Source: Tritrichomonas musculus (taxonomy: Eukaryota; Parabasalia; Tritrichomonadida; Tritrichomonadidae). From it: a stretch of DNA of 64,000 bases. Within the stretch, counting starts at the first letter, position 1; each line of letters begins with the position of its first letter. Below, piece by piece: positions 20,801 to 27,882 of this stretch. Position numbers and translations under genes: made by a program. The stretch is from the NCBI GenBank assembly GCA_039105265.1, contig JAPFFF010000006.1, forward strand, positions 3,162,001-3,226,000, read 5' to 3'. The notes below the pieces were generated by a model. The model had not been told where the DNA came from and did no database searches. It saw nothing but the letters and a program-made list of their open reading frames with translations.

Positions 20801-23800
20801 ATCTCTTGTACTTCTTCTTGTGGTTGTGAAATCTCTTGTTCTTCTTCTTGTGGTTGTGAAATCTCTTGTTCTTCTTCTTGTGGTTGTGAAATCTCTTGTA
20901 CTTCTTCTTGTGGTTGTGAAATCTCTTGTTCTTCTTCTGGTGTCAGTGAAATCTCTTGTTCTTCTTCTTGTGGTTGTGAAATCTCTTGTTTTTCTTCTGG
21001 TGTCAGTGAAATCTCTTGTTCTTCTTCTTGTGGTTGTGAAATCTCTTGTTTTTCTTCTGGTGTCAGTGAAATCTCTTGTTCTTCTTCTTGTGGTTGTGAA
21101 ATCTCTTGTACTTCTTCTTGTGGTTGTGAAATCTCTTGTTCTTCTTCTTGTGGTTGTGAAATCTCTTTTTCTTCTTCTTGTGGTTGTGAAATCTCTTGTT
21201 CTTCTTCTTGTGGTTGTGAAATCTCTTGTACTTCTTCTTGTGGTTGTGAAATCTCTTGTTTTTCTTCTGGTGTCAGTGGAATCTCTTGTACTTCTTCTTG
21301 TGGTTGTGAAATCTCTTGTACTTCTTCTTGTGGTTGTGAAATCTCTTGTTTTTCTTCTGGTGTCAGTGAAATCTCTTGTGCTTCTTCTTGTGGTTGTGAA
21401 ATCTCTTGTTCTTCTTCTTGTGGTTGTGAAATCTCTTGTTCTTCTTCTTGTGGTTGTGAAATCTCTTGTACTTCTTCTTGTGGTTGTGAAATCTCTTGTT
21501 CTTCTTCTTGTGGTTGTGAAATCTCTTGTTTTTCTTCTGGTGTCAGTGGAATCTCTTGTACTTCTTCTTGTGGTTGTGAAATCTCTTGTTCTTCTTCTTG
21601 TGGTTGTGAAATCTCTTGTACTTCTTCTTGTGGTTGTGAAATCTCTTGTTCTTCTTCTTGTGGTTGTGAAATCTCTTGTTTTTCTTCTGGTGTCAGTGGA
21701 ATCTCTTGTTCTTCTTCTTGTGGTTGTGAAATCTCTTGTACTTCTTCTTGTGGTTGTGAAATCTCTTGTTCTTCTTCTTGTGGTTGTGAAATCTCTTGTA
21801 CTTCTTCTTGTGGTTGTGAAATCTCTTGTTCTTCTTCTTGTGGTTGTGAAATCTCTTGTTCTTCTTCTTGTGGTTGTGAAATCTCTTGTTTTTCTTCTGG
21901 TGTCAGTGGAATCTCTTGTACTTCTTCTTGTGGTTGTGAAATCTCTTGTTCTTCTTCTTGTGGTTGTGAAATCTCTTGTTCTTCTTCTTGTGGTTGTGAA
22001 ATCTCTTGTTCTTCTTCTTGTGGTTGTGAAATCTCTTGTTCTTTTTGCTGAGCAAATTCATATGTCTGTTGACTATCATGAGTTGCTTTTGAACTTTCTT
22101 CTCCTTTTTGATTTAGTTCTACTTTTTTCTCTTCTTCCGATTGATTAAATTGAGCACGAACTTGTTTTTCAGCTTCTTGCAGTCCTTCTTCGTGTTCTTT
22201 CTGGCTTGGAAGAGTCTGCTGCATCTCCTTTTCCTGCAGAGAAATTGATTGCTGGACTTCATTTTGGGTTTCTTTGTTTGTTTCTTCTTGTGATTGAATC
22301 TCTCTGATTCCACTTTCAATTTTTGTTTCTTCTTTGTTTTCTTGCTCTTGTTTGTGAGTCTTAGTTTGTTTTGTTTCATGTGGTTGAAGTTCTTCTTTTT
22401 TGTCGTCCTCGAGTTGTTCTTTTCTTTCTTCTTTTGGTTCTTGGTTAGCTAACTTTGTTCTCTGTTTGTGATCATCTTTTTGGCTTTCTTGGTAGCTTCT
22501 TTGGATTATTTCACTTGTTTGTTCTAGTTGGCTAACTGGGTTCTCTGCTTTGATTCCTTTTTCTTGTTTTGGATTCACTTGGCAAGTTTCTCGTTGAACT
22601 TTCTCTTTTATCTCACTTTCATCTTTATTATCTTGCTTTTGTTGTTCGTATTCAAGTAATTCTGTCTGCTCGTGATCATTCATTGATTCTTGTTCTTGAG
22701 AGATCTGTTGTGTTTCCTCTTGGTCTTGAGGTTTATCATGTGTTTCTTCTTGTTCTTGAGAGATCTGTTGTATTTCCTCTTGTTCTTGAGAGATCTGTTG
22801 CGTTTCCTCTTGTTCTTGAGAGATTTCTTGTGTTTCTTCTTGTTCTTGAGAGATTTCTTGTGTTTCTTCTTGTTCTTGAGAGATCTGTTGCGTTTCTTCT
22901 TGTTCTTGAGAGATCTGTTGTATTTCCTCTTGTTCTTGAGAGATCTGTTGTATTTCCTCTTGTTCTTGAGAGATCTGTTGTATTTCCTCTTGTTCTTGAG
23001 AGATCTGTTGCGTTTCTTCTTGTTCTTGAGAGATCTGTTGTATTTCCTCTTGTTCTTGAGAGATCTGTTGCGTTTCCTCTTGTTCTTGAGAGATTTCTTG
23101 TGTTTCTTCTTGTTCTTGAGAGATCTGTTGCGTTTCTTCTTGTTCTTGAGAGATTTCTTGTGTTTCTTCTTGTTCTTGAGAGATCTGTTGTATTTCTTCT
23201 TGTTCTTGAGAGATCTGTTGTATTTCCTCTTGTTCTTGAGAGATCTGTTGCGTTTCTTCTTGTTCTTGAGAGATCTGTTGCGTTTCTTCTTGTTCTTGAG
23301 AGATCTGTTGTATTTCCTCTTGTTCTTGAGAGATTTCTTGTGTTTCTTCTTGTTCTTGAGAGATCTGTTGCGTTTCTTCTTGTTCTTGAGAGATCTGTTG
23401 TATTTCCTCTTGTTCTTGAGAGATCTGTTGCGTTTCTTCTTGTTCTTGAGATTCATCATGCGTTTCCTCTTGTTCTTGAGAGATTTCTTGTGTTTCTCCT
23501 TGATTTGAATTCGCTTGATGATTTTCTTGTTGAACTTTTTCTGTTATCTCATTTTCCTCTTTGTTTTCTTTCCGGCTGTGAATTGTATCCTCTTCGTTTT
23601 GTTCTCTGATTTCATATTTCATAACATCTGTCCTATTTTCTTGTTGATCTTCGTTGTTGACCTCTTTTTCAGTATGAATTTCGCGTTTCTCGAATAAGTT
23701 GTTTTCTTCTTTAAGTTCACCTCCCTGCTTCTGATTATCAATTTCAACTTTTGTCTCATTTAAGTTTGCATCACTGCCTATTTTAATTATGTGATTCTGG

Positions 23801-26800
23801 TCATCAGTGATGATTATTTCTTGCCTGAGCTCATTCACGTTCTGTTCCACTGGCTCTTCCTGTTGTCTTTTAATCATGCTTGTTTCATTTTGCTGCTGCT
23901 GTTTCTGGTTGACTGGAGATTGGACTTGCGGGACGAAAGGAGAGTGAGCATGAGGTGATGAAGGGGCGCTGTGCGGAATGAGAGGAGAAGCAACAGTCTG
24001 GAATGGAGCTGGCTGTAGCTGCTGTGCTTGTCCCTGCTGCTGCATGATGAGCATCTGTGACTTGATGATGAAGTCGTTCAGGTAGAACGAGTAGTTTGAG
24101 AGCGCAAGTTGCTGGCTTGGATCAAGGTTTGAGCTTCCACTCATCATTTGCTGCAGGTAGGTGTGAGTGGCCTGCGAAAGCTGCATCAGGTAGCTCTGCA
24201 GCGTTTGGTTGGTCAGCTCGCCTTGGATCTTTTGCTGCATGAGAAGCTGGTGCTGGTAAAGCTGTGGCTGAATTGGAGACTGAAGAGAGACACCTGGAAT
24301 TGACGGCGGCTGAACTGGAATCCCCGGAATTGGAGGCTGGAGAGGCTGCTGGAATTGCTGAAGCTGCTGGAGCTGCTGCTGAAGAAGAAGCTGTTGCTGC
24401 TGCAATAAATCCTGGTACTGCTGTTGAGAAGGAAGTGGTGGTTGTTGAATCTGTTGGGAAGGAAGTTGTGGTTGTTGAATCTGTTGGGAAGGAAGTTGTG
24501 GTTGTTGAATCTGTTGGGAAGGAAGTTGTGGTTGTTGAATCTGTTGGGAAGGAAGTTGTGGTTGTTGAATCTGTTGGGAAGGAAGTTGTGGTTGTTGAAT
24601 CTGTTGGGAAGGAAGTTGTGGTTGTTGAATCTGCTGAGAAGGAAGTTGTGGCTGTTGAATCTGTTGAGAAGGAAGTGGTGGTTGTTGAATCTGTTGGGAA
24701 GGAAGTTGTGGTTGTTGAATCTGTTGGGAAGGAAGTTGTGGTTGTTGAATCTGTTGGGAAGGAAGTTGTGGTTGTTGAATCTGTTGGGAAGGAAGTTGTG
24801 GTTGTTGAATCTGTTGGGAAGGAAGTTGTGGTTGTTGAATCTGTTGAGAAGGAAGTTGTGGCTGTTGAATCTGTTGAGAAGGAAGTTGTGGCTGTTGAAT
24901 CTGTTGAGAAGGAAGTTGTGGTTGTTGAATCTGTTGAGAAGGAAGTTGTGGTTGTTGAATCTGTTGAGAAGGAAGTTGTGGCTGTTGAATCTGTGACTCG
25001 ATAATTTGCTGATTATTGAAAGAGTCACCGATCTGCTTCTGCACTGGCAGCATTATTTGTTCCTCATTCATTTTCTCAGCTTGCATTTCTCTCTTCCTCT
25101 GTTCTTCTTCGTTTTTCTGTTTCTGCACGAGCTCGATTCTCCTGCTCTCTCTCAAATTCGATGAGCTTATTTTGACAGGCACGGTGTTGTACTGCTTGCT
25201 TGAGCCTCTCGTTGGTATCGGGCTCTTTAGCCTAGTTGTGTGCTTTCTCTCATTGCTCTTCTTTCTATTTTCAGTGTCAGCGTCCCTGTGGCCAACATGT
25301 CTGGGCTGCTTTATGTCGCTCTGCTTGAGCACCTGGTTTGACACCTCAGTGTCCTGTCTGTGGTGGCTGTGGTGGTGCTTCTTTCGCCTCTTCTGTTGGC
25401 CTTCGTCAACGGCTGTCTTAAAGAAGGCCTTGCCTGCTTCAGCGTCATTTTGTGCGGGCGATTTGTGGCGTGATTGTGAAGATGAACGTTTAGATGATGA
25501 ACTTTTTGAAGGGGATGATGTTCGAACTTTTTCTGACGATAAATGGTGGTGCTTGTTTTTACTTGAATTGTCGTCATTCTCTTTCTCCTTAGAAGAGGCT
25601 TTCTTGGGTGACGAAGAACGCTTGCTTGGAGAGCTGTGCCGTGAATGGTGCCGCCGATGATGATGACTTTCTTCATTGTTGCTTGCAGGCTTTTTATCTT
25701 GCTCAGTTTCGTTTGATTTTGAACTTTTTTCAGGTAACATTTCATCATTTCTAGAGTGTCTGTGTTTCGACTGCTCACTCTGACGATCAGTGCTCTTGCT
25801 CCGATGACTAGTTGATTTTGATGTGGATGGAACTTTTTCTACCGTTATCTGGTCACTCTCTTTATGATGACGTCTTCGTCTGTGGTGATGTGGAACGTCA
25901 AGTTCTTCGCCATCATCATCATTATCATTGTTATTATTAGTAGTAGCTTTGCTTTTGTTTTCTTGATCATTTTTTGATTTTTCAGATTTTTTTCTTTTTC
26001 TCCTTTTTGAATGGTTTTCTTCAGTTGATTTTTTTTGTTCTATAATTTCATTTTTTTCTTTCTCTTTCTCTTTTTCTTTCTGCTGGTTGAATGATTCCTC
26101 TTCTTGCAACTCTTGATTATCATTGAAATCGTCAGAACTCAATTTTTTGTTTCCTTCTTCGTCATCTTCTTCGCCTTCGAGTTCCTCCAAAAGTTGGTTC
26201 TCGTCGAAGTCGATTGAATTAGACTGATTTAAAAAGACTTCATTTTCTTCAAGTTCATTTTGAACAGTTTTTCTTTGAATATTTTGGTTTTCTTCTGAAA
26301 AATTTTGAATTGGCTGTATTTGAAAAGGTTTTTGTTTCTTTGGTGCTTGGTTTTGAAAAAGTTCGTTTTCCTCTGACTGTTTTGGAGGCGGTTGGCTTTG
26401 AAAAAGTTGTTTTTTATTTCCGTTTAATTGAATGTCACTTTGTTTTTTACTTTTTGGTTTGTTTTTTGGTTGATTATCATTCAATATCTGTTGTTTTTGA
26501 TCAATTTGTTCGTCTTTTTTCAATAATTGTTGGTTATTGTCACTTTTTGAATTAGGTATTAATGATTGAATTTTAGATTCTAAATTTGAAAAGGATTTTT
26601 GAATGGTGCTTTGATTTTCATTCCAGCATTGATATTCTGATAAGTTTTCCTGAACTCTTTGCATACACATCAAACAATATTTAAACCGTTTTGTTGATGA
26701 GTTTTCAAAAATATCAGTAAAAGTAGTGTTGGCTTGTTCATATAATTGATTAAATGGTTCTATCAAACTAATAATATCGTATGATTGCATTGCATTTATA

Positions 26801-27309
26801 ATTAATTGTTTGAGAGATATCAACTCCGAATAAAAATTAAAAAAACAATTGTTAACTTCTTGAGTTTTATTTCCAAGGGATTGCTCTGCAATTTTCATTG
26901 AATTTCCAATTTTCAACATTTGTTGATTGTAAAAATTAAGAGATTGGTTTATCATTTCGTTATCATAAAAGTTATTGATTATCTGAGAAAGATTATCCCA
27001 ATTTCCCCAAAAATCTGTTAAAATAGAATTTTCATCTGTTTCTGAAATTCCATAATTATCAATTGAATTAATCATAAAACTAATATATTTATTGGTTTCC
27101 TGATTAAAATTCATTAACGTAGAATAATTTGAGATTTTCTTCAAAAATGATAAGAGATAACGAGATACAGTTTGAAAGTCGAAATAAAGATGTTCGATAT
27201 TTGATGAATTTTGATTATATTGTATCTGATTAGAAGGTTTCTCATTTTTTTTGTCATTTTTTGATTGTGCTAGGATGCTATTTGAATTTTTAGAAGTATT
27301 CTTTCTCAT
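8824..27309 (-). CDS. Giant acidic repeat protein (6161 aa) with at least eight distinct tandem-repeat arrays
   Basis: A single exon of 18,486 bp without interruption. I do not recognise a family. Layout: residues 1-230 helical and probably folded; 250-470 Q/K/E-rich; 470-720 basic Ser/His/Arg-rich; about 772-962 IQQPQLPSQQ repeats; 965-1110 Gln/Pro-rich; about 1270-1543 SQEQEETQQI repeats; about 1755-2768 QEISQPQEEE and QEISLTPEEE repeats; about 2957-3026 FAPPLNQKDLV repeats; about 3347-3917 EEQIDQQ repeats; about 4422-4655 DEEELDHKQ repeats; about 4917-5102 NKEEESIEQQEIN repeats; about 5570-5745 ESSENKEENEP repeats; then an acidic Ser-rich tail. No signal peptide or membrane segment, so probably intracellular. 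Short aromatic-Ser-Ser-acidic motifs, likely CK2 sites, and IPPPL-type proline motifs are scattered between arrays. A scaffold or cytoskeletal role is plausible (inference). The ATG at 27309 is the first Met. Copy number in the arrays probably varies between strains. Confidence 0.85.
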   Translation of the reverse strand: MRKNTSKNSNSILAQSKNDKKNEKPSNQIQYNQNSSNIEHLYFDFQTVSRYLLSFLKKISNYSTLMNFNQETNKYISFMINSIDNYGISETDENSILTDFWGNWDNLSQIINNFYDNEMINQSLNFYNQQMLKIGNSMKIAEQSLGNKTQEVNNCFFNFYSELISLKQLIINAMQSYDIISLIEPFNQLYEQANTTFTDIFENSSTKRFKYCLMCMQRVQENLSEYQCWNENQSTIQKSFSNLESKIQSLIPNSKSDNNQQLLKKDEQIDQKQQILNDNQPKNKPKSKKQSDIQLNGNKKQLFQSQPPPKQSEENELFQNQAPKKQKPFQIQPIQNFSEENQNIQRKTVQNELEENEVFLNQSNSIDFDENQLLEELEGEEDDEEGNKKLSSDDFNDNQELQEEESFNQQKEKEKEKEKNEIIEQKKSTEENHSKRRKRKKSEKSKNDQENKSKATTNNNNDNDDDGEELDVPHHHRRRRHHKESDQITVEKVPSTSKSTSHRSKSTDRQSEQSKHRHSRNDEMLPEKSSKSNETEQDKKPASNNEESHHHRRHHSRHSSPSKRSSSPKKASSKEKENDDNSSKNKHHHLSSEKVRTSSPSKSSSSKRSSSQSRHKSPAQNDAEAGKAFFKTAVDEGQQKRRKKHHHSHHRQDTEVSNQVLKQSDIKQPRHVGHRDADTENRKKSNERKHTTRLKSPIPTRGSSKQYNTVPVKISSSNLRESRRIELVQKQKNEEEQRKREMQAEKMNEEQIMLPVQKQIGDSFNNQQIIESQIQQPQLPSQQIQQPQLPSQQIQQPQLPSQQIQQPQLPSQQIQQPQLPSQQIQQPQLPSQQIQQPQLPSQQIQQPQLPSQQIQQPQLPSQQIQQPQLPSQQIQQPPLPSQQIQQPQLPSQQIQQPQLPSQQIQQPQLPSQQIQQPQLPSQQIQQPQLPSQQIQQPQLPSQQIQQPQLPSQQIQQPPLPSQQQYQDLLQQQQLLLQQQLQQLQQFQQPLQPPIPGIPVQPPSIPGVSLQSPIQPQLYQHQLLMQQKIQGELTNQTLQSYLMQLSQATHTYLQQMMSGSSNLDPSQQLALSNYSFYLNDFIIKSQMLIMQQQGQAQQLQPAPFQTVASPLIPHSAPSSPHAHSPFVPQVQSPVNQKQQQQNETSMIKRQQEEPVEQNVNELRQEIIITDDQNHIIKIGSDANLNETKVEIDNQKQGGELKEENNLFEKREIHTEKEVNNEDQQENRTDVMKYEIREQNEEDTIHSRKENKEENEITEKVQQENHQANSNQGETQEISQEQEETHDESQEQEETQQISQEQEEIQQISQEQEETQQISQEQEETQEISQEQEEIQQISQEQEETQQISQEQEETQQISQEQEEIQQISQEQEEIQQISQEQEETQEISQEQEETQQISQEQEETQEISQEQEETQQISQEQEEIQQISQEQEETQQISQEQEEIQQISQEQEEIQQISQEQEEIQQISQEQEETQQISQEQEETQEISQEQEETQEISQEQEETQQISQEQEEIQQISQEQEETHDKPQDQEETQQISQEQESMNDHEQTELLEYEQQKQDNKDESEIKEKVQRETCQVNPKQEKGIKAENPVSQLEQTSEIIQRSYQESQKDDHKQRTKLANQEPKEERKEQLEDDKKEELQPHETKQTKTHKQEQENKEETKIESGIREIQSQEETNKETQNEVQQSISLQEKEMQQTLPSQKEHEEGLQEAEKQVRAQFNQSEEEKKVELNQKGEESSKATHDSQQTYEFAQQKEQEISQPQEEEQEISQPQEEEQEISQPQEEEQEISQPQEEVQEIPLTPEEKQEISQPQEEEQEISQPQEEEQEISQPQEEVQEISQPQEEEQEISQPQEEVQEISQPQEEEQEIPLTPEEKQEISQPQEEEQEISQPQEEVQEISQPQEEEQEISQPQEEVQEIPLTPEEKQEISQPQEEEQEISQPQEEVQEISQPQEEEQEISQPQEEEQEISQPQEEAQEISLTPEEKQEISQPQEEVQEISQPQEEVQEIPLTPEEKQEISQPQEEVQEISQPQEEEQEISQPQEEEKEISQPQEEEQEISQPQEEVQEISQPQEEEQEISLTPEEKQEISQPQEEEQEISLTPEEKQEISQPQEEEQEISLTPEEEQEISQPQEEVQEISQPQEEEQEISQPQEEEQEISQPQEEVQEISLTPEEKQEISLTPEEEQEIPLTPEENQEISLTPEEVQEISLTPEENQEISLTPKEKQEISLTPEEEQEISLTPEENQEISLTPEEEQEISLTPEDEQEISLTPKEEQEISQPQEEEQKILQPQEEVQEISLTPEEEQEISLTPEEEQEISQPQEEEQEISLTPEENQEISLTPEENQEISLTPEDEQEISLTPKEEQEISLTPEENQEISLTPEEEQEISLTPEEEQEISLTPEENQEISLTPEEEQEISLTPKEEQEISLTPKEEQEISQPQEEEQKILQPQEEVQEISLTPEEEQEISLTPEEEQEISQPQEEEQEISLTPEENQEISLTPEENQEISLTPEDEQEISLTPKEEQEISLTPEENQEISLTPEEEQEISLTPEENQEISLTPEEEQEISLTPEENQEISLTPKEEQEISLTPEEEQEISLTPEEEQEISLTPEENQEISLTPEEEQEISLTPKEEQEISLTPEEEQEISLTPEEEQEISLTPEENQEISLTPEEEQEISLTPEEEQEISLTPEENQEISLTPKEEQEISQPQEEEQKILQPQEEVQEISLTPEEKQEISLTPEEKQEISQPHEEEQEISLTPEEVQNDLETNQQVEDTKKQPFPLHPFEVPPPIDRNKSDNILPSSFLPPIQIPPSLSIPQNSQGSAPKSPTFPGFLIPPPLVARKEEAATSTQNEAEQKQMKDQSYLTDPLYQVSNEQNKKEGISFADKQVVIPSSTVYKSEAAIHPSQMPQPIRSSFSESHIEMNNKTESSTPPEKLSPKSPQAVQSLPSIPPPLNQKDSVFAPPLNQKDLVFAPPLNQKDLVFAPPLNQKDLVFAPPLNQKDSVFAPPLNQKDLVFAPPLNQSLAQNGSEVISGSDSGSVGSISSTLKLPINMINKPQINETKEATEETNKEDDAPLVIKPSKPRISNKTKEKVNSLYADENTDSESSIEFSPSESESDSSLTKSTEALENQEIGDEMIPYMFDNNDLMDKVLDVDLESRYKSTLIQEKVKFDQLPVVIPSSRKLKNDSSSFQKIAPMPEQTILKNSPSITKSFIDGLNVDVPVESDTFTTSRNQKQQYDPFDNEQNDEDDNCGARNIVIDEKMKKNISEDKIATNQRKVDFSGSEINNAISSNNEVLSIPTNDKENENKIDDSKGNGLSSEQIEASDKEKPNDKAEKPVEQPEEQIDQQEEQNDQQEEQIDQQEEQIDQQEEQNDQQEEQIDQQEEQIDQQEEQIDQQEEQIDQQEEQNDQQEEQNDQQEEQIDQQEEQIDQQEEQIDQQEEQIDQQEEQIDQQEEQIEQQEEQIDQQEEQNDQQEEQIDQQEEQIDQQEEQIEQQEEQIDQQEEQNDQQEEQIDQQEEQIDQQEEQIEQQEEQIDQQEEQNDQQEEQIEQQEEQIDQQEEQNDQQEEQIDQQEEQIDQQEEQIEQQEEQIDQQEEQNDQQEEQIDQQEEQIDQQEEQIEQQEEQIDQQEEQNDQQEEQIEQQEEQIDQQEEQNDQQEEQIDQQEEQIDQQEEQIEQQEEQIDQQEEQNDQQEEQIDQQEEQIDQQEEQIEQQEEQIDQQEEQIEQQEEQIDQQEEQNDQQEEQIDQQEEQIDQQEEQIEQQEEQIDQQEEQIDQQEEQIDQQEEQIEQQEEQIDQQEEQNDQQEEQIDQQEEQIDQQEEQIDQQEEQNDQQEEQNDQQEEQIDQQEEQIDQQEEQIDQQEEQIDQQEEQIDQQEEQIEQQEEQIDQQEEQIEQQEEQIDQQEEQIEQQDNQTNEFSAHEDLLQSQSQEKGIHSEHSSDDYNSSEQGDHAYLPEAGNNEQQPENNFFSDQLAEVKMDLSSSSSSSSSFSSEGGKRKKEKKNSTKLGTNEDDWLYSSNDSIGEKPKNKNESERRNENILGSDDDQEHENNNFTENSGYVKLNDDSSERINDNEIWSSDDAGKGDKKEELLVEADSKSKESEENTKEEGEELLFSEEEKQVKANNDVRQDIEYDYWSSDDQKTTTKSEEKEGDELLSSEEENQKETKENIKQDIEYDYWSSDDQKTTTKSEGNTKEEEELLFSEEENQIETKKNIKQDASNKEEETIQKGFDEKQEEEEESAHEQQKTRSKSSDHIENEAWSSDGKEVKTSYHAADETGPMKNDLDNHFGSSETLENAFSSSERQENTENIHVSDAFSESAKSAAFDEVQQLNEEEEFENKQSGSDEEKVTNLKKKATFSSSEQSNELLEDHFSSSEHSEDHHQDTRENTDGNSIEFEEEEEIWSSDSKIPSSSHETLDEELEIDHKQDEELEIDHKQDEELEIDHKQDEEELDYKQDEEELDYKQEEEELDHKQDDEEELDYKQEEEEEELDYKQDEEELDHKQDEEELDHKQDEEELDYKQDEEELELDHKQDEEELDHKQDEEELDHKQDEEELDHKQDEEELELDHKQDEEELELDHKQDEEELEFDHKQDEEELELDHKQDEEELELDHKQDEEELEFDHKQEESEIDHKQDDEKLGHKQEEIIKHNSDDYWSDEEFETKEPGTASKQAKYESSDIWSSDDSKAYKTSKPARSNEEEDEAFLSEEEGKTSEKGKETHLFDSIYKSDEPTENKAQVRQDIDNKEEEEEEAPDAFFSSQEITNNDQQAKEKEEEEIAEKHIEDTPSDEAKMDNVELKEGEGEEENQAQVSGHADLPDVHYIDPYLLRRFMDDEENKLNESKQNVIIFNNSDSESDPTSNKGEDIKSKDKNLPHGTINSVDEKLSSSDSSNEILEDAFSSSENRIVEKQPEHKQEINNKEEESIGQQEISNKEEESIEQQEINNKEEESISQQEINNKEEESIEQQEISNKEEESISQQEISNKEEESAEQQEINNKEEESIEQQEISNKEEESISQQEISNKEEESAEQQEINNKEEESISQQEINNKEEESIEQQEINNKEEESIEQQEISNKEEESVGQQEISNKEEEESTEQQETGNKTSEYIEKGGILLSEKYEEESTESDKIEGESDDHRERDENQFSSDEGAKVDMKESKENPESSEGDATHASHKQQTMQIESSDHIESDAWSSDEKVIQGGKRNEGQSTEDETKQEDNKEEEVEEEESPNASEITDDLEHQSDHLHNKAESESETGDETLDDAFSSDKQDSESSSQPAQNADFDNERQTFEDSSVTLLDEVRNQPEEGKEEFAESKQGRSKEANDNSSSDEGSETLKDAFSSASSENSEKEQEEAQGNTMKKEPEMHSIPPPLIPPPMTAPSIPPPLFASHHFQLVPPPIRESTEESESTLLDEQQVEGEEGVDILSGGEENLNGSNPNLLMRKLSEDPSFFGSMLSIGSDINQNNEDEGGAGEHESSEDEGDEVIAGDGKKQSDADSDNGEDLLDEGGRKESDDLSDNFSDDEEDKVAAKGKEESSDAFSDDDDNKEDLNEARKYKFSDDDSDKEENELESSENKEENEPESSENKEENEPESSENKEENELESSENKEENELESSENKEENEPESSENKEENELESSENKEENEPESSENKEENEPESSENKEENELESSENKEENELESSENKEENEPESSENKEENEPESSENKEENELESSENKEENELESSENKEENEPESSEGQEEAAKNERDIFPDDFGDENINEDESSKKEDNASSDIFSDGINDESKENQPTSDKMVNRQGNYYSDSDNLLSDEHGEGSKGLNEVENSKYNDESASQQLSKESDISDGSYSIFSSDISDSQNAMTIKKKEIAKDDEELLNKYDDLLDSFEDNDKDLKKKTENKKLNSINDWSSSDDAKMDENNNIFEDDDSDEYEEFSEKMSHQNKNKSPIKKGNSNEINDNLNNESSSKGDNNDDILEDDDFDESLPRLTTNHTKSSENQIKMESMGDYEDFSDEITSKKNQNKPNDDFELDDYEEDIPEPNIKNNKEGKPSNAKLFKSHNSSDDDFNDFSSKLKSKTKKDAKLMTFSDDEDEDFDLSRSSETKNKNKESNNDDYSDLFGYSDAEIPTKKQDLNADIMSKLENFESDGSDIFESE
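10075..10602 (-). repeat. 33-bp coding tandem array (ESSENKEENE-P/L), about 16 units
   Basis: Units of 33 bp encode ESSENKEENEP or ESSENKEENEL. The P/L difference alternates in an irregular pattern that suggests duplication of multi-unit blocks. Units are otherwise almost identical, pointing to recent expansion or homogenisation. Confidence 0.9.
12005..12560 (-). repeat. 39-bp coding tandem array (NKEEESIEQQEIN), about 14 units
   Basis: Thirteen-residue units with variable positions (I/S-N at the unit end, IE/IS/AE/VG before QQ). Both N and S variants recur in mixed order, consistent with unequal exchange. Confidence 0.9.
13345..14050 (-). repeat. 27/33-bp coding tandem array (DEEELDHKQ family)
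   Basis: Units mix 27-bp (DEEELDHKQ) and 33-bp (with extra EL) versions. Variants have DYKQ, FDHKQ or extra Glu. The units are highly acidic and would favour an extended or charged single-helix conformation. Confidence 0.85.
15560..17270 (-). repeat. 21-bp coding tandem array (EEQIDQQ), about 81 units
   Basis: Seven-residue units vary at one position (QID, QND, QIE). In the middle of the array a five-unit super-repeat (105 bp; order IE, ID, ND, ID, ID) recurs several times. The heptad length fits a coiled coil or a Glu/Gln-rich helix. Because 21 is a multiple of three, alternative frames on both strands stay open through the array. Confidence 0.92.
18228..18440 (-). repeat. 33-bp coding tandem array (FAPPLNQKDLV), about 6 units
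   Basis: Six near-identical units with a PPL core. The flanks carry related IPPPLNQK sequence, so the array probably grew from a single proline-rich motif. Confidence 0.9.
19005..22050 (-). repeat. 30-bp coding tandem array (QEISQPQEEE / QEISLTPEEE), about 101 units
   Basis: Two unit types share QEIS and differ in the second half. SQPQEEE dominates toward the N-terminal side and SLTPEEE toward the C-terminal side, with a mixed zone between them. A 480-bp block of about 16 units is present twice in tandem (around 19740-20690). The TPEE core resembles a Thr-Pro phosphorylation site. Confidence 0.92.
22690..23510 (-). repeat. 30-bp coding tandem array (SQEQEETQQI), about 27 units
   Basis: Ten-residue units vary at TQQ, IQQ and TQE. 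Same unit length as its neighbour arrays but unrelated sequence. Confidence 0.92.
24424..24996 (-). repeat. 30-bp coding tandem array (IQQPQLPSQQ), about 19 units
   Basis: Almost identical units; two carry PPLP in place of PQLP. The synonymous GAG/GGG difference in the unit splits the array into sub-blocks, showing block duplication. It lies before a Gln/Pro-rich low-complexity stretch. Confidence 0.92.
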
Positions 27310-27882
27310 TACTTTTGATCAAAACCGAGCAACAGATAGAGATTGATATTGAAGAATATTTAACTTAAAAAGTTTTTTATAAAACCAAATTCAATAGTTA
27401 TTTGTTTTGAAATGAAAAAATTGAAAGTATTCGCCAAAAAATATCATTTGAATTTTTGAGAATAATTAAAAATTCGGATTTTTTGAATATATTTTTATGA
27501 GAAAATTTTTTTAATGATATATGCCATATTATAGAGTATATTATTAAATTGATAGATTTATTTGAGTTTATATAAATTGAAATGATTCGTACGTTAAAAG
27601 AATTTTATTTAAACAATTCAATGAAATTCCTCAAATTATCCATAATGTATAAAATTTTATTTTTGAAGTAACTTTTCAATGATAAAAAAGGTTATAATAT
27701 TTTTTAAACTAATGCAAGCAATCTTTGCAAATAATAACCGAATCGACTTAAATAGACAATTTATTTAAAGGGATAAATATAGAGGTAGATCAAACAATCT
27801 TACTTCATTATATGTTTCTGTCTGTTATTTACCGTTAGTGATGAATGTATTTGCTTATTGTCCAAAAATATGATGTATGTGT
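27310..27882. other. Intergenic AT-rich DNA upstream of the giant gene
   Basis: No gene seen. AACTTTTT on the coding strand (27367-27374) lies 58 bases before the giant gene ATG and is a candidate promoter word (see findings). Confidence 0.4.

Noticed and set aside
20556-22148. Plus-strand 530-codon Leu/Val-rich frame
   Set aside because: Antisense shadow of the 30-bp array; would be pure low-complexity hydrophobic repeat with no start context.
22569-23609. Plus-strand 346-codon frame
   Set aside because: Antisense shadow of the SQEQEET array.
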